Source: Rhynochetos jubatus (Eukaryota; Chordata; Aves; Eurypygiformes; Rhynochetidae). From it: 64,000 bases of DNA. The stretch lies in assembly GCA_027574665.1 (NCBI GenBank), contig CM050656.1:9561501-9625500 (forward strand), written 5' to 3'. Shown one piece after another: positions 13,601 to 25,774 of the stretch; within the stretch, counting starts at the first letter, position 1, and every line of letters begins with the position of its first letter. The notes below the pieces were generated by a model, which ran no database searches, was not told the DNA's origin, and saw nothing but the letters and a program-made list of their open reading frames with translations. Made by a program: the position numbers and the translations under genes.

Positions 13601-14645
13601 AAACATGAGAAAAGATGAGGAAATTGGAGATTTACGTAGCTCTGCTCACTGAGATGCCATTGCGTAAACGTTTGTGAGTGGTATGAACGCTCTTTGTCCA
13701 GGATATAAGCCAAATCCCAACTGTCTACAGGTAGGACAGAGCACTCTCAGTAGACATACTGTTATATCATTATCTATTAGGTAGAAGCATCTGATTTTTG
13801 TTACTCTCCGAGATAGGATGTCGGGCTGTCAGGACTATTGCCCTGAATGTGTGCGCAAGGCACAGCGACGGCTGCTTCTTAAAACGCCGGCCAAGAGTAA
13901 ATCTTACAAAACCCTTTCGAGATGGGTGGTCTTGCTTGTTGGACACAGGCTTTTGCTTTTCAGCAGGGAAAAGGTTGAGTGATGATTATCTCTCGCTTTT
14001 TCCCATTCCTTTTCTTTTTGTGATAAATAAAACAAGCCTTGCTTGAAGTGATTGCTTTTTAATGATGCATGTCAGATGTGAAAGCAGTATCGCTCCTGTT
14101 TGAAAAGGGCATGTAATGTAACAAGCTGGCTGAGTTTCATTTCCAAATCACCACCGTTCCCTCTATCAGCATAGAAATAAATGAGTTCTCATCGCCTGCG
14201 GAGGCTGGGTGGGCCTTACCTTGCCTGGATATTACCTCCTTGTTCTCCGTGGGGGAAAAGGGATATAAAATAGCAGGACACCCCCCACATTTTTTTTCTG
14301 ATTGCCAGACGACCTCCAAGTAGAAAATATGTGTGATCCTTGAATACCTGTCCAAGGAATTACATTTCTGCGAGGCTCATAACACCATTAATAACTGTGC
14401 TAGCTCTCCGTGGGGTCCCAGCTCTCGTTTGGGTATTGCTGACCTAAAGAATAGGTTGAGCAGTTTGGAGAGAAAATCTTAGAGGCAGCAGAGCCTGTGG
14501 AGAAGCCTTGAGTAGGTCTTTGGTGTTGTTCATGTGGCCACCAGTGACTGAGAGCTCTTACTACTCATTGGTATCACCAGTCCATGTCAAGTGAAGATTG
14601 AAGTGTGTTAGTTTGAACTGTTTTAGAGGACTAAGAAATGCCCCA
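10669..14645. other. Non-coding unique sequence
   Basis: Apart from the E-box block at 11.1-11.35 kb this holds no feature I can support. The 196-codon minus-strand frame at 11710-12300 has no recognisable domain and competes with plus-strand frames over the same bases. Confidence 0.65.
11100..11350. promoter_or_regulatory. Candidate regulatory block with two CACGTG E-boxes
   Basis: CACGTG occurs at 11204-11209 and 11343-11348, 139 bp apart. Between and before them are TAAT homeodomain-type words (ttaatctg, gctaatgac, gttaataaatc, ataattaag) and TGACGTCC near 11140. The block has balanced composition and no repeats or ORFs. The motif grouping is seen; enhancer function is inferred only. Confidence 0.25.
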
Positions 14646-14782
14646 GGCATTCAAGACCGGATTGGGTGGCATCTGAGCAGCCTGATCTCGTCGAACATGT
14701 TCCTGCTCACTGCAGGGGGTTGGAACTAGATGATCTTTAAGGTCGCTTCCAACCCAAACCGTTCTGTGGTTCTATGGTTCTG
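14646..14782 (+). mobile_element. Short CR1 3' end
   Basis: The words 'ggcattcaagaccgg', 'gggggttggaactagatg' and 'atctttaaggtcgcttcc' are followed by 'aacccaaaccgttctg' and 'ttctatggttctg'. Together they are the last 140 bp of a CR1 element in sense orientation. The middle part (14665-14710) is diverged, so this copy looks older than the one at 25.4 kb. Confidence 0.85.
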
Positions 14783-16910
14783 TTTGCAGAGCAGGGGATG
14801 GAAGACACCAAGTCAAAGAGGCAGAAATGTACCGACTCTACACCTTCATCCTTCGCATTCAGCACACATCCTCACAGGAACTAGGATGCTTTCCAATGCA
14901 TTATCCAGTCCAATTTGAAATGACCCAAGCGGTGAACCAGCACTTCCCCTGGCAGCTTGTTAGGATGTTTTCTCCTCCTATCCAAAGCATATTTCCCATT
15001 TCTTTATTTCAGCTCATTACTTCCTTTTGTCTGGCTGAGGGCAAATGTGCCTCACCACTAAACAGCCCTCAGCAATCATGACTTCACTCATGTACCATTA
15101 ATCCCTGGAGCACAGCATTACTTGTTCACCCTGCTGCATGCTCCAGAAGAGAGTAAATGATTGACACCGGTCATAAATGCTTATAGTGTTAATTCTTTAA
15201 TGTCTTGCTAATTTTAATTTGCTGTGCTCAGGTTGGAAGGGGTGTGATAACAGATGCTGGACAGAATACTGCCCCTTGTCCGCTGCTTATCACTGCTGGA
15301 AACATGCCTCTCACATAGTAGTTTGCACAGCCCCAAGGCATGGAACAAAAATGAAGGCTATTTTCGTATAAATAAACACCAAACTACACAGAGTTCTGCA
15401 TCTTTGGTGGCCAAGAAAAGGGATCTGTGTGCTGGAATCTGCTTCATGAAGTAGGCATAACCTTTCTCATGCCCCTTATTATATGTGAGGGTTTTGCTTG
15501 GCTACTTAAACCCAACCTCATTTTTAGAAAGCCTTTATGCACTGAAACCCTTTCGCGTTTCAGCCTCAGCCTTGCCAAGCACTTAGGCAGGTGGAGCATG
15601 CTAAGGCCGTGAGCTGCATTACACAAGACCGTGTTCATGCTCATTGTTGCTCTGCTGGAATGTGCTTTGAATTTCTCCAAGGAAGGTGGCTACATTGGAT
15701 TCATCTGCTGCCTCCGAATAAATCAGACACTGATTGCACAGGAACACCTTTTTGGTTCATGTACGATGTCCTGTACTCCTGGAGAGCATGGAGTGTGTAG
15801 TTCAGGTGGAGACTGAGATACAGTTGATGAAAGGGTGGAACCTGGAGTGATCCCATCCCAGCTTTTGGCTTGCCTTCATATCCCTCTGGATCTGGCTGCA
15901 TCGATGATTCTATGATTTCTTAGCAGGTGGCTCTGTAACACTGAATTCTCATTTTCATGGTTGTCCATGCCACACTTCTTAGGTTAATCTTGTTAGCGTT
16001 GTACTCGAGACCTAGATTTCAGCCAAATTCAAGCCCTGTCAAACCCACCAAACTTTTGCCAGCATTTTAAATGAAGCGGTTAGAGTTGAGGGAGTTCCCA
16101 GTGTGGGCAGTGATCAGTAGAAGCTTCAGTTCATGGTGGTTTGAGCTGAAATTCATTAATCTTGGTGGGATGCGCAGGATGACGAGCACCCCTTACATGA
16201 GTAGGGAGAGCCCTCCAGGAGGTTCACAGAGATGAAAACACAAACAAGTTCATGCCTGGCAAGCTGGATAAAGAAAAAGTTTATCCTGTCTCATATTTTT
16301 GCTTCCAGTTGATAACTAATAATAGATTTCCTTGACATTTTTTGAAATACCCATTTTTAGACTAATTGCAGACAATAAATCAAACCCTAAAATAAACAAG
16401 AGCATCTGACTGTCAGCAGTTGCAAGGGGGAGAAGCGACAGCAAACTGGACTGTCTATCCAAACTTCGTTTTTTAAAAATGTGTGGGAAGTGGTGGGATG
16501 CAATGAGAGATGAGTTTCATGGGTCACCCTGTACCTTTTTTTTTTTTTCCCATTGAACAGCGTCTTCCAAGTGCCAGCGGTAAAGAAAGCATTCTTTAAA
16601 AGCCAATTGAGAAAAGAAAAAACCCACCAGGTAACACTGACTGTTGCTATGCAATTTCAGGAGGTTGTTTGATCACTTGACAAAATCTGAAGATGGCTCT
16701 GATGTCACTGGAGAGGATGATGGAGCTGTTTACGTATCCCTTACATTGTGTCTACTGATGAACGCAGCAGAATCCACTGGAAATCTGCTGATCCTCAGCC
16801 CAGGTGGCAGTAAATTGTACTTCGTAAAGCATGCAAACCAGATACCTACAAACCCAAGGGGAGAGCCATGAAATATTCATGAAGTCTTTCTTATGAAAGA
16901 GGCTTATTCA

Positions 16911-16932
16911 CATATATATATATATATATATG
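16911..16932 (+). repeat. (AT)n microsatellite
   Basis: About 20 nt of alternating A and T follow 'gcttattcac' and precede 'gcacac'. Confidence 0.9.
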
Positions 16933-19158
16933 CACACTTTTGAAACCTATTCAAACCAAATAAGACTTTCTTAGTCACCTTGCATAAAATAGGAAAGCAG
17001 ATGACTTCGGTTCTGCCTCTATTATACAGTCATCAGGAGACTGAAATAGCTCTGGAAAAGGAGCCTCTGGTGCTCTGCCGCCTGCGAAAGAGGTGTGCCT
17101 TTCCACTGGCTCTGCTGGCGCCTTCAGCAGAGCAGCTGCTCTGGGGGAAATCACTTGCTGCTACCTTGATGTAGTAAATCAATCAACCTCTATAATTTAT
17201 CACCCTCTTTGCAGAAATAATGCATAACTGTTCAGATGTATCAAGGGACGAACCTTTTAAATAACCTGGGAATGGCAATGTTGTGATATGGTGGAGGCCA
17301 GGCTGCGACCACACGCTCGCTGTTGGCATCCCTGCCCTCTCCCTCTGCACTGGGGAGCATCACTCCTGGCTCATCCTGCCGTGCCTGCATTGGGGCTGTG
17401 CTGTAAATTAGGTTGGTGACTCCAGAAGCAGGTTTGTGCCAGCACGGCTGGGAAAACCCGGTAGGAAATGCATCCCTAGGTCGTGTGCCCAAGCCACGCA
17501 GAAACACAATCCCTTAAATACACCGTCAGCTGTCTTCTGTATTGCTTATTCTTGATCTGTCAATAAATGCTGCTGGTTTTTCACCATTATTAGAGTCCTT
17601 TTTGAAAACAAGAAAGAAGAAGAAGGGGGAGAGAGGAGACTGTAAATAATAACCAGAAGATTATTTTAGGAGTTTTTCTTGATGCCTGAAAATAAGTAGC
17701 TCTAAATTAGACTCTTTCTTACTTGCCTTTTAAAGCAAAGTCATCTGATTTAGAAAAGAACTTTTTCTTCCGATCCTTATTAAAACACAGAATGTTTGTG
17801 GTTACATTTGCCAAAGTAACTTTGGCATTTTCTTTTCTGGGAAATGCATAAGCAAAGTTTGCCAGATGCTCTCCGTATGTTATGACAATGAGAGAAATAG
17901 CAAGATAGGAAGTGAAATCGCTGCTGACGTTACTTTAATAGGCGAGAACCAGCTGATTTTGTTTCTCTTCAAATCCCTTTCTTTGGTCCCAAAATGTCAG
18001 GTACCAGAATAACCAAAGGCCTGCAGGATGGGAGGTATTTTAGCCACGCGTATCAACATTTTCCCTTTTGATCACAAGCTCAAGGGTGTCTTTTCCCTAT
18101 TTGGCTTTACTCTAGACTGGAATCGGTTGACACAGTTTGCCCTTTGCACCTTTGTGAGTGGTGGGAAGCCCTGCAGGGGGGAGAAGAGAGACAGAGCTTC
18201 TGCTCGGGATAGCTGTGCTCGGTAGGGCAGTTTGCCATGGCTCCACTTAGCTAAATTCTTCTTTAATCTTTTAGGTTTCTTTCTGGTCCCCGTCTTTCTA
18301 GACATCAGCTGGTAAATACTTGTGGAGTTGTTTTAACGTGTGCTAGCCAGACATATGTCAACTCGCTGTCTAATTAATATATAGTAAATTCCGCGGGAAG
18401 AGACCGCTTGCCACTGCGTCTGAAGAAAGCTAGCACAGTGTTTTCCATGCCCATGGGAGTTGCCCTGCTCGCTGCAGTGAGATGTCTGGTCTAAGCTGGC
18501 CATTTGGTTTCCCTCTCTAATTGATGGATGGAGAGAGGCACCTGGAGCAGAGACCTCACTCCTGCACTGGAGGGATGGGCAGAGCTGCCAGCTGGGGTCT
18601 CTCTCAACTGTGTCAAATCCCATGGCTAATTTCAGATCGTGCTCTCACAAGTTGTGGACTTTATGCTTTTATCTCGAGTTCAGACCCAAAGTTCGAAAGC
18701 TCAGCCCTTCACGCTTGTGGCTGTAGCAAAGGTAAAAAGGTGGAGCAAGTACGATAGGTGCTCCTGCCCCAGCTCTGAAAGTGTTTGAGTTTGGGTAGAA
18801 TTATGTACTTTCAAGAAATCCAAAATGCTTGTTTTCATTGTTTGAAGAGCACACACACACCCCAAAGCAAAACCAAACGCTACCAAAACTCAAACGGAGA
18901 TGTTTTCCACACGATTTTAATTTCAGTGGGAGTCAACCTGCTCCTTTTTACTTTCTGTTCTTGCTGGAGGAAAAGCGTTTTGAATGAAGAGTATGAAGCC
19001 CCTGCAGTGTAGGTGCCTGCAGTTTGGCAGTCTGACTTGGATGCTGTTCTGTGTCTACACAGAACTGGAGAAGAGCAGGATCAGGGAAGAGAATAGCAAA
19101 CTGAATTTGAGAAGGAAATTCCTTGCCTCACCAGGTGGGATCAGGGCATTAGGGATCA

Positions 19159-19186
19159 TGCCTGATTCCTCATTAGGAATCAGGCA
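19159..19186 (+). repeat. Perfect short hairpin, 11-bp stem
   Basis: TGCCTGATTCC pairs with GGAATCAGGCA across the 6-nt loop TCATTA with no mismatch. The arm resembles the nearby words 'gatcagggcat' and 'gatcatgcctg', so it may come from a small local inverted duplication. The stem is too short for a typical microRNA precursor. Confidence 0.8.
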
Positions 19187-20554
19187 CCTCCTCATTAGCT
19201 GCCAGCAGGTACTTAAGCACAGCTCTCGATGGCCACAGTGATTTCCTTTCTCTCCCCAGGTATTCTTCCATGCACATTCCAGTCCACAGGGTTAATATCT
19301 TCATTGTGTTTTATCTATGGCCAAGTTTGGCAGCCAAACCTTCGGTCTCACCTGTTTCTTCATTTGTTTCACACGCACTCCTTTTGCAGAGAAAATATCA
19401 CTGGCAAAACCAGCATCTGACATCACCGTGCCTGGGGTCTGTTTATTTATCCTTTCATCACCTAGTAAGTATCTAGGACAAACAATATTGAACTGGAAGA
19501 CGCTTACATACCTTTCATAACCTCTTCATTTTGTTTAAATGCCCCAGCCTTGGGCTGTATTTAACATGAAGCTCTGGGAACTGCATTCATAAACCAGATA
19601 CTCAGCTGTTGTAAGTTACTGTAGCTCCATTACAGTGAGCGATACTGGGCTGATTTATAGTAGCTGACCTGTGTAGGAGCCAAGGAGAACACATATAAAT
19701 GGCAGACATTCCAATAACTAAATTAAGCATGGGAAAATGCAGGTTGGCTCCTTGGAAAATACTCCTAACCAGGTCTCTAAGTGCCTGGAACAGGTACCCA
19801 GGCAACATGTTGGAAAGTTTGCCTTTTGTGTGTCTTGCAGTATGGCAGGGATGGAGCATTTGGAGAGCTAGGAACTACCCAGAAATATATTAACCAGATG
19901 CTGCACATGCCTGGGTAGAGCACACAGTAATAAAACGACTTCACTCCTGAGAAGAATGCTCATATTGAAACCTGGCCAGTTCAGGGGGTGTTTCTGTACC
20001 AAGTCACAGCATTTGCTGTGGGCATCTCCTAACCCTGCCCAGCAGAGCAGATGACAACATAAACATGATATTCAAATTATCAAGCCAGGTCTGGGCAGGG
20101 ATCTGGCTAGTTTAGCACCCAGTGGCCAGAAGCGCATCCAGTGGCTAGAAGCAGTTCTAGGGGCAGATACGCAGACGTCCCCATCCCCACCTGCCTTCTG
20201 ACAGTGTGCGGCTCACCTCAGACAAAGGCCATGCTTGTACTGAATATCACTTGCTGGCTTTTCCCCTTAGGTCTTAGAGTTAAGAGATCTGTTTTCTCAG
20301 CTTCCCAGCCCACGCTGACACTGTGCTCCACCACTGCATTGTGGTGTTGTGTTCAGCTGTCCACGTGTTCCACGCAATCCATGTGTGGTTGAAGCCCTCT
20401 GGCATGGCTCAGCTGTCATTTCTTGGGATGAGGTAAGGGTAAACCTGTTTTATCCATCCTATATGACCCCATCCACTGTCCCCTCAGGCTGGTGCAGTTT
20501 CTTCTGCTGTTTGAAATTCATACAAATTCAGAATTCACATTTACAGAACTTTGT

Positions 20555-20620
20555 ATGTTGTATTCCAACATCCCTCACATGGATGTTGTATTCCAGCATG
20601 CTTCCTGTAGATGTTGGAAC
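20555..20620 (+). repeat. Degenerate 28-bp tandem repeat
   Basis: 'atgttgtattccaacat' at 20555 recurs as 'atgttgtattccagcat' at 20583, and a fragment 'atgttggaa' sits at 20611, giving a 28-bp period. Similarity outside the first 17 nt of each unit is low. Confidence 0.6.
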
Positions 20621-22538
20621 TGAATCCAGAAAAAGGCATGAGGATGCCTGAAGGTAATTAATTCAGGAAGTGAGGGAAAAACCTATATCCCAGTTCTAAG
20701 GCTGCACCTGTCCTCCATGCCCTATGAGGTTCATGCCAGTCTTTCTCCCAGTGTGGATTTTCACCTGGGCTGCATGGTCCTGGAGAATATTGGCTTGGGT
20801 CTGGGCTGTTACCTGGGCTCTGCCTCATGCCAGGCAGCTATTGCTTCCATCAGGATTTTTGCTGTAGTTGCTACCTTGCTGCATGTTTAAACTATCCAGT
20901 GTGGGATCTTTCTGTGTCAGCATCCGTCTTCCCAGGAGGCTTTTCTCATAGCGGTCACCTTGTGCATCTGATGTGCATCCCAGGAGTAGTGCCAGTCTCC
21001 TGCTGCCTCATCACAACCTCCCAAGGTTTCTTAAAAGAGCATAGCTTCTTTGGTTTCAGCACTAAACACAGCTGGGCTTTTAGGAGGAGGACCTGGGGCT
21101 TGTTCAGCATGTTTCATTATCTTCCTGTGCCTAGGCATGACGCAGAGCTCCTTCAAAGGAGCCCTTAGTGGTGCCCATCATGTCCTCTGTTTCACAAGCT
21201 GCCAGAGATCAGTCTGAAGAGCCGCCTGTGCATGACTGGAGCTCTCGGGCTGCTGTGCAATTAGTAAATGAGACTAACGAGTAGCACCGTGCAGAGGTGT
21301 TCCGCCTGGCCTTTCCTCTCCACCCATGTGGGTTGTTCCAGGGGCACACCATTCTTCATTCCTGCTCTCAGCCGGGCAGCACGCAGTTAAGTTCTGTAAT
21401 AACAAACAGTGAAAAAGGACTGGGCTTTGTGAGCTTGAGGAAGTAAGGCAGAGAATAAAACATGGTCTGTTAACCTGCCAGAAAAGATACATGGAAGACA
21501 TAGGAACGACTCCTAAGCCACCCTGCTAGAACATGAGAATTCTTTTTTTTCCTAAACTGATTTCCTTATGTATTATTTTTTTACTGCATAATAACTACCA
21601 AGAAAAGTATGTTTTAGTTATTCACACTGACCTTTTAAACTTCCAAGAGAACTGCATATTTTCAGAGGCCCCATGTAGGGCCTATTAATAATTATGCACT
21701 CCCACTGAGCTCCATTGATTAGTTTGGGTCCTATTTCACACTGTAAAATGAAAAAAAAAAAAAAAGTCCCCAGTGTTTGTGTATGTTTTTCTTTTTATGT
21801 TCAGTTCTCCTCAGCTATAGATCAAGTTTTGCTGTTAGCACAGGTTTCGGCCCGTATTGATGCGTCGCTGTGCTGTGGGCTGCGAAAACCAGGGAGAAGG
21901 TGAGATGAGATGGCAGAACAGGGGGGAAGGTGCGACCTGTGATCCAGCAGTGACAACGGAGTTAAGCTGGTGTGATAAGGGGCAACATGAGTGACAAGAC
22001 TGTGCATTAGTATGCAACGGCCCCACTCATGCCTATGCTTTCATTTCTGCTAGCAAACATTTCTTTGTGAATAAATCTACTTTCTTGGCAATGCTGCGTT
22101 AGTGCTTTAGTTTCATTAAAGAGCCTGGAAACACCCCAGTGGTTCGGGCTGAGATATATAATACTGCTAACACAGATTTGTTTCATAACCCACAAACTAT
22201 TAAAAATATTAGTGTCCTCCCAGGAGTTGCCTTTAAAGATTCCCTTTCTCTTTCTCTCTCACTTTCAGAGCTGGGCTAAGACAGCCAGCAATAATGCAAA
22301 GCAAGCTCAATTTATTCAGCTAAAAAAATAGATAACCCAATATTTTACTACTTCTGAGCACTTTCTTCATCTGAATGTTGCTTTGTGTTCCACTTCTTAT
22401 CCAATATAAACAGCCGTAAAGGAGAGTTGCTGAGACAACATGTGGACATTTCAAAAGGTAGTCTTTACCCGTCCAAGGGGAGATGACTTTTTGTTGAGAG
22501 TGAATTTAGTCTGGGACTTTGTAACGGGATATGTTGGT

Positions 22539-22586
22539 CCCTTGAAGACTGAGCAGGGAGCTCCAAGTCCCTTCAGGACTGAACAG
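22539..22586 (+). repeat. 30-bp partial tandem duplication
   Basis: 'cccttgaagactgagcag' at 22539 and 'cccttcaggactgaacag' at 22569 match at 15 of 18 positions with a 30-bp period. The rest of the unit is diverged. Confidence 0.5.
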
Positions 22587-23404
22587 ATCTGTATGTGTGT
22601 TGGGGGTCTTTATTCCACACGTCTCACAAAGGAAATAAGAACTGCAAGAAAAGCTGACAGTCCTTGGAGGGAACTCAAGCAGCGAGTAGGTCCAACGTCC
22701 AAGGTAGGAGGTGGAGGTGGGGGGAGCAGAGATCTCCTGCGAGCCGCAGGCGACAGGTCTGGTGGGACCTCCACATCTGGGAGCAAGGACAGGAGGCTGG
22801 CTCCAAAACCCTGGCAGGTTTTTTTTGGTGGAGAGATGTCTAACAGCTTATGTTTTACTTTTTATGCCAGAAGGGGGAAGGAGTCTGGAAAGCTGATGGG
22901 ACTGTTAAGAGGAAGGAATCTCCAGGAGGTGTGTCAGGGTTTGGCTTTGAGTGTTAGTGATGCACCTTTTGGGGTGTTTATTTGGACTTTGCCACTGGGC
23001 ATCCAGAGAGGAGAAGGATCCATCCAAGGAGAAAGAGCCCAGAGTCGTGAAGTGTGAAAGCAGCTGTGATGTCAAGAGCATCAGGCAGCATTACAGATGG
23101 CCTGGCTGTTAAGAGATGGGCAGAATAGCTTGTATTTCAGAAAGTAAAAGCCATTTCAAACTCTGAAACATTAGCTTTCACCTTATCTCCTAGGAGAGTC
23201 AGAATCAGGTGGAAATTATTATAAGAAGCTTCTTTTATGCTGCTTCTGTTATTAATGTCCACCCAAACAGCACCAAGAGGTCCCAGCAGAGATCAGAGCT
23301 TCCTAGCCCACCATCCTTCTGTGGTTTCTGCTGCTCACTCACGTAGCACAGGCTACTCCTGTCTAGTTAAGGGAAAGAAAGGGTGCAAGAAAAGTGGGCT
23401 CTTT

Positions 23405-23530
23405 GTTTTACAAAGAAGGGATGGAACACAGAGAAGCAATAACTTGTGCAAAGTCACCCAGGGAGTCACAGACAGAGCTGGGAACTGATGTAGCTCTCTT
23501 TCATCCCAGTCAGTATCTTACCCACAAAAT
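23405..23530 (-). mobile_element. MIR-like SINE relic, inverted
   Basis: The + strand reads 'aacacagagaagcaataact', 'tgtgcaaagtcaccc' and 'gacagagctgggaactg', which is the complement of the MIR core (ggcacagagaggttaagtaa, ttgcccaaggtcac, gcagagccgggattcg). The following 'cccagtcagtatcttac' fits its less conserved arm. It is clearly diverged. Confidence 0.65.
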
Positions 23531-25407
23531 AATCCATTTTAGTCCTGCTGAAAAAGCAAAATTTATAAATATTTGTTTAAATCCTAGCTACTTTGCATAG
23601 CAACCTGGTTCATGTAAAAGTTTTTACATAAGATTGGCAAGTCAGAGCTTGAGTTTTTCTTTTTTTCTGAGTTGTTTGAAGAAAGTGTGAAAAAACTTCT
23701 GAACTGCCGAATCCAAATCTGAACCAAATTTTCCCCTCTTTGAACTCTGCTTATTGCAGACTGTAATAACATTCATCCACATTTCATAGGGTATCCTTGC
23801 AGATGGAAGGAAATACAGTAGCACTGTTTGACACAGAAGAAATTAGATTTACGTGAAATTCCCTTTCCCTGTGTCCCTCACTTTATTTCCAACAGACCCA
23901 TGGTTAACAATCAGCAGTGTTTCACTCTCAGACAGTGTGGTTTTCATTACAGAGGCTAAGGGAGTTTAAAATATTCTCCAAGCACACAGCATACATAACA
24001 TCCTACCCCGTTTCTTTTGATTTCCCTTTGCGGCACTAGCATTACAGATGCTGTACAGAACGTGTGAGAGGACACCGCTTTTATTTGCCATCATTACAGG
24101 GGGGAAATGTATTTAGAGACATCTGCTCAGGCTCTTTGATTTCAGCTAAATATAAGACATCTTTGGTGAAGAGTTGGTTTTGGAGCATGGTTGTGTCAAA
24201 GCCTGGCAGGCATGCAAGCCAAGGGAATATGGTATCGCGACATGCCTGCAGCTTAATTGGCAGGTGCGGACAGCACAGCTTTTCCGGCAGCGGGAATTGA
24301 AGCTCTCACCTGGTCAGAGTTACCTACCCTCGGTGGGATGTTCAGTTCTGTTTAAGTTTCACGTGGGGTCAGCTCCACTCAGCGCGGAAGGAGAGGAACC
24401 TCAACGTGGGAGGTGATCCCGTGTGCTGGAGGCTTCCTTCAGCTCGGCAGTACAGCAGCGAGGGTGCAGCGCCTCCACCTCGCCCTGGGAAGCATAGGCA
24501 TCCCCTTTTTTTGCCAGATTCAGAGCCTGAAATAAAGTAGGCGTGGTGTTTTTGGAAAGTGAAGCATGCTTTTCCTAGGAGGTGCGGTACTTTAGGAGGT
24601 GCTACTGAGACTGAGCTGGACACAGTTGTGTGCCTTTTTCCAAATAAATGGCGATATTTCAAAGACAACACTGGGGATTTTGAGAAGTGGAGAGGGTTTT
24701 TGAGTATAATCCCTGTCTGTTGGCTTTCAGATCCATGCTTGGGTAAAATCTAGGAGCAGTTGTTTTCCTTACAGGAGCTGAGATACATTTACACTTTGGA
24801 TTGTACCTTGCAAGAGTTTATTTCCAGAATAGCTCCTTACATGGTGCCAAAATTTGTAGGGATGAGTTCTATGGGGTTTCTGGGACCACAAAGAACTTGT
24901 TCTGACTCTGCTTCTGCCCACCTGATCTTCAGGCTATATTACCGTCAACTACTCTCAGCCCTAACGGAAACAGGCAAAAAGAAACATCTTCAAGATCAAG
25001 TACTTTGTAAATACAGTTTAAAGTTTTTTCCTTTCTACCCAGTTTTGGAGTATATCCCTGAAAGAGAAAGTTAGGTCTTAAAGAATTTGCTTTCTACATT
25101 TAGATTTCCATAAATGTGACAAGCAATATTCAATTTATGTAAACTCTTTTTTGGGTTGGCATACCACACACGACAGATATCATATGACATACGCATCATT
25201 GTAGGACTTGATACAACATTTACTTCTCGCTGTGTGAAAACTATGTAACTGCAGAAACAGCATAGCTCACTGTTAGTGCTGCGAATCCATAGACTACTGC
25301 TGCAGTTAATATAGGTAGAAAATTAGGCTTTGCAGTTAAAAAATCATCAGAAATGTGCCTATTTTTGTCAAAATAAGACAATATGGGATAAGAAGACGTT
25401 CTTTGCC

Positions 25408-25774
25408 TGCAAGAAACCTGGAGGAGGACTTTCTACAAGGGCATGTAGTGACAGGACAAGGGGTAACAGGTTTAGATTGAAAGCTTTTAAATTGAAGATT
25501 TAAATTAATTCAATTTAATTTTTAAATTGAAGCTAAATTTAAATTGAAGATTTTGATTGAACATCAGAAAGAAATTCTTCCTGGAGGGGGTGTTGAGGCA
25601 CTGGGACAGGTTGCCCAGAGAAGCTGTGGATACCCCATCCCTGGAAGTGTTCAAGGCCAGGCTGGATGTGGCTTGGAGCAACCTGGTCTAGTGGAGGGTG
25701 TCCCTGCCCATGGCAGGAGGTTGGAACTGGATGATCTTTAAGGTCCCTTCCAACCCAAACCATTCTGTGATTCC
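25408..25774 (+). mobile_element. CR1 LINE 3' end, 5'-truncated
   Basis: The block starts at 'agaaacctggaggaggac' and includes 'gtagtgacaggacaagg'. It ends in the diagnostic CR1 tail (tggatgatctttaagg, then ttccaacccaaaccattct, then gtgattc). CR1 is the dominant LINE of bird genomes and is usually a short 3' fragment like this one. The + strand is the element's sense strand. No reverse-transcriptase ORF survives. Around 25487-25549 the copy carries an AT-rich internal expansion that the usual CR1 sequence lacks. The 65-74 codon open frames inside it are shadows. Confidence 0.92.
25487..25549 (+). repeat. AT-rich minirepeat inside the CR1 copy
   Basis: The 11-mer TTAAATTGAAG occurs three times without mismatch, at 25487, 25522 and 25539. 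Between the first two copies lies a perfect 10-bp inverted repeat, TTCAATTTAA at 25509-25518 against TTAAATTGAA at 25522-25531, with a 3-nt loop. A normal CR1 has one such word here ('ggtttaaattgaa'). I infer local slippage or hairpin-mediated duplication after insertion. Confidence 0.8.

Larger units (their letters stand above)
14783..25407. other. Non-coding unique sequence
   Basis: Contents are an AT microsatellite, small tandem duplications at 20.56 and 22.54 kb, a perfect hairpin at 19.16 kb and an inverted MIR relic at 23.4 kb. A weak splice-flanked open frame at 16661-16803 was considered and not called. The 205-codon frame at 22440-23057 contains a glycine run from a G-rich stretch and no known domain. 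Confidence 0.65.

Noticed and set aside
15885-15921. CR1-like tail 'gatgattctatgatttct'
   Set aside because: It resembles the terminal octamer repeats of CR1, but the preceding bases do not match any CR1 tail I recognise.
19159-19186. MicroRNA hairpin
   Set aside because: The stem is only 11 bp, well short of a precursor hairpin of roughly 30 bp.
22440-23057. 205-codon + strand open frame
   Set aside because: It has no recognisable domain, a glycine run encoded by a G-rich stretch, two local near-duplicates of DNA sequence inside it and no splice or promoter context.
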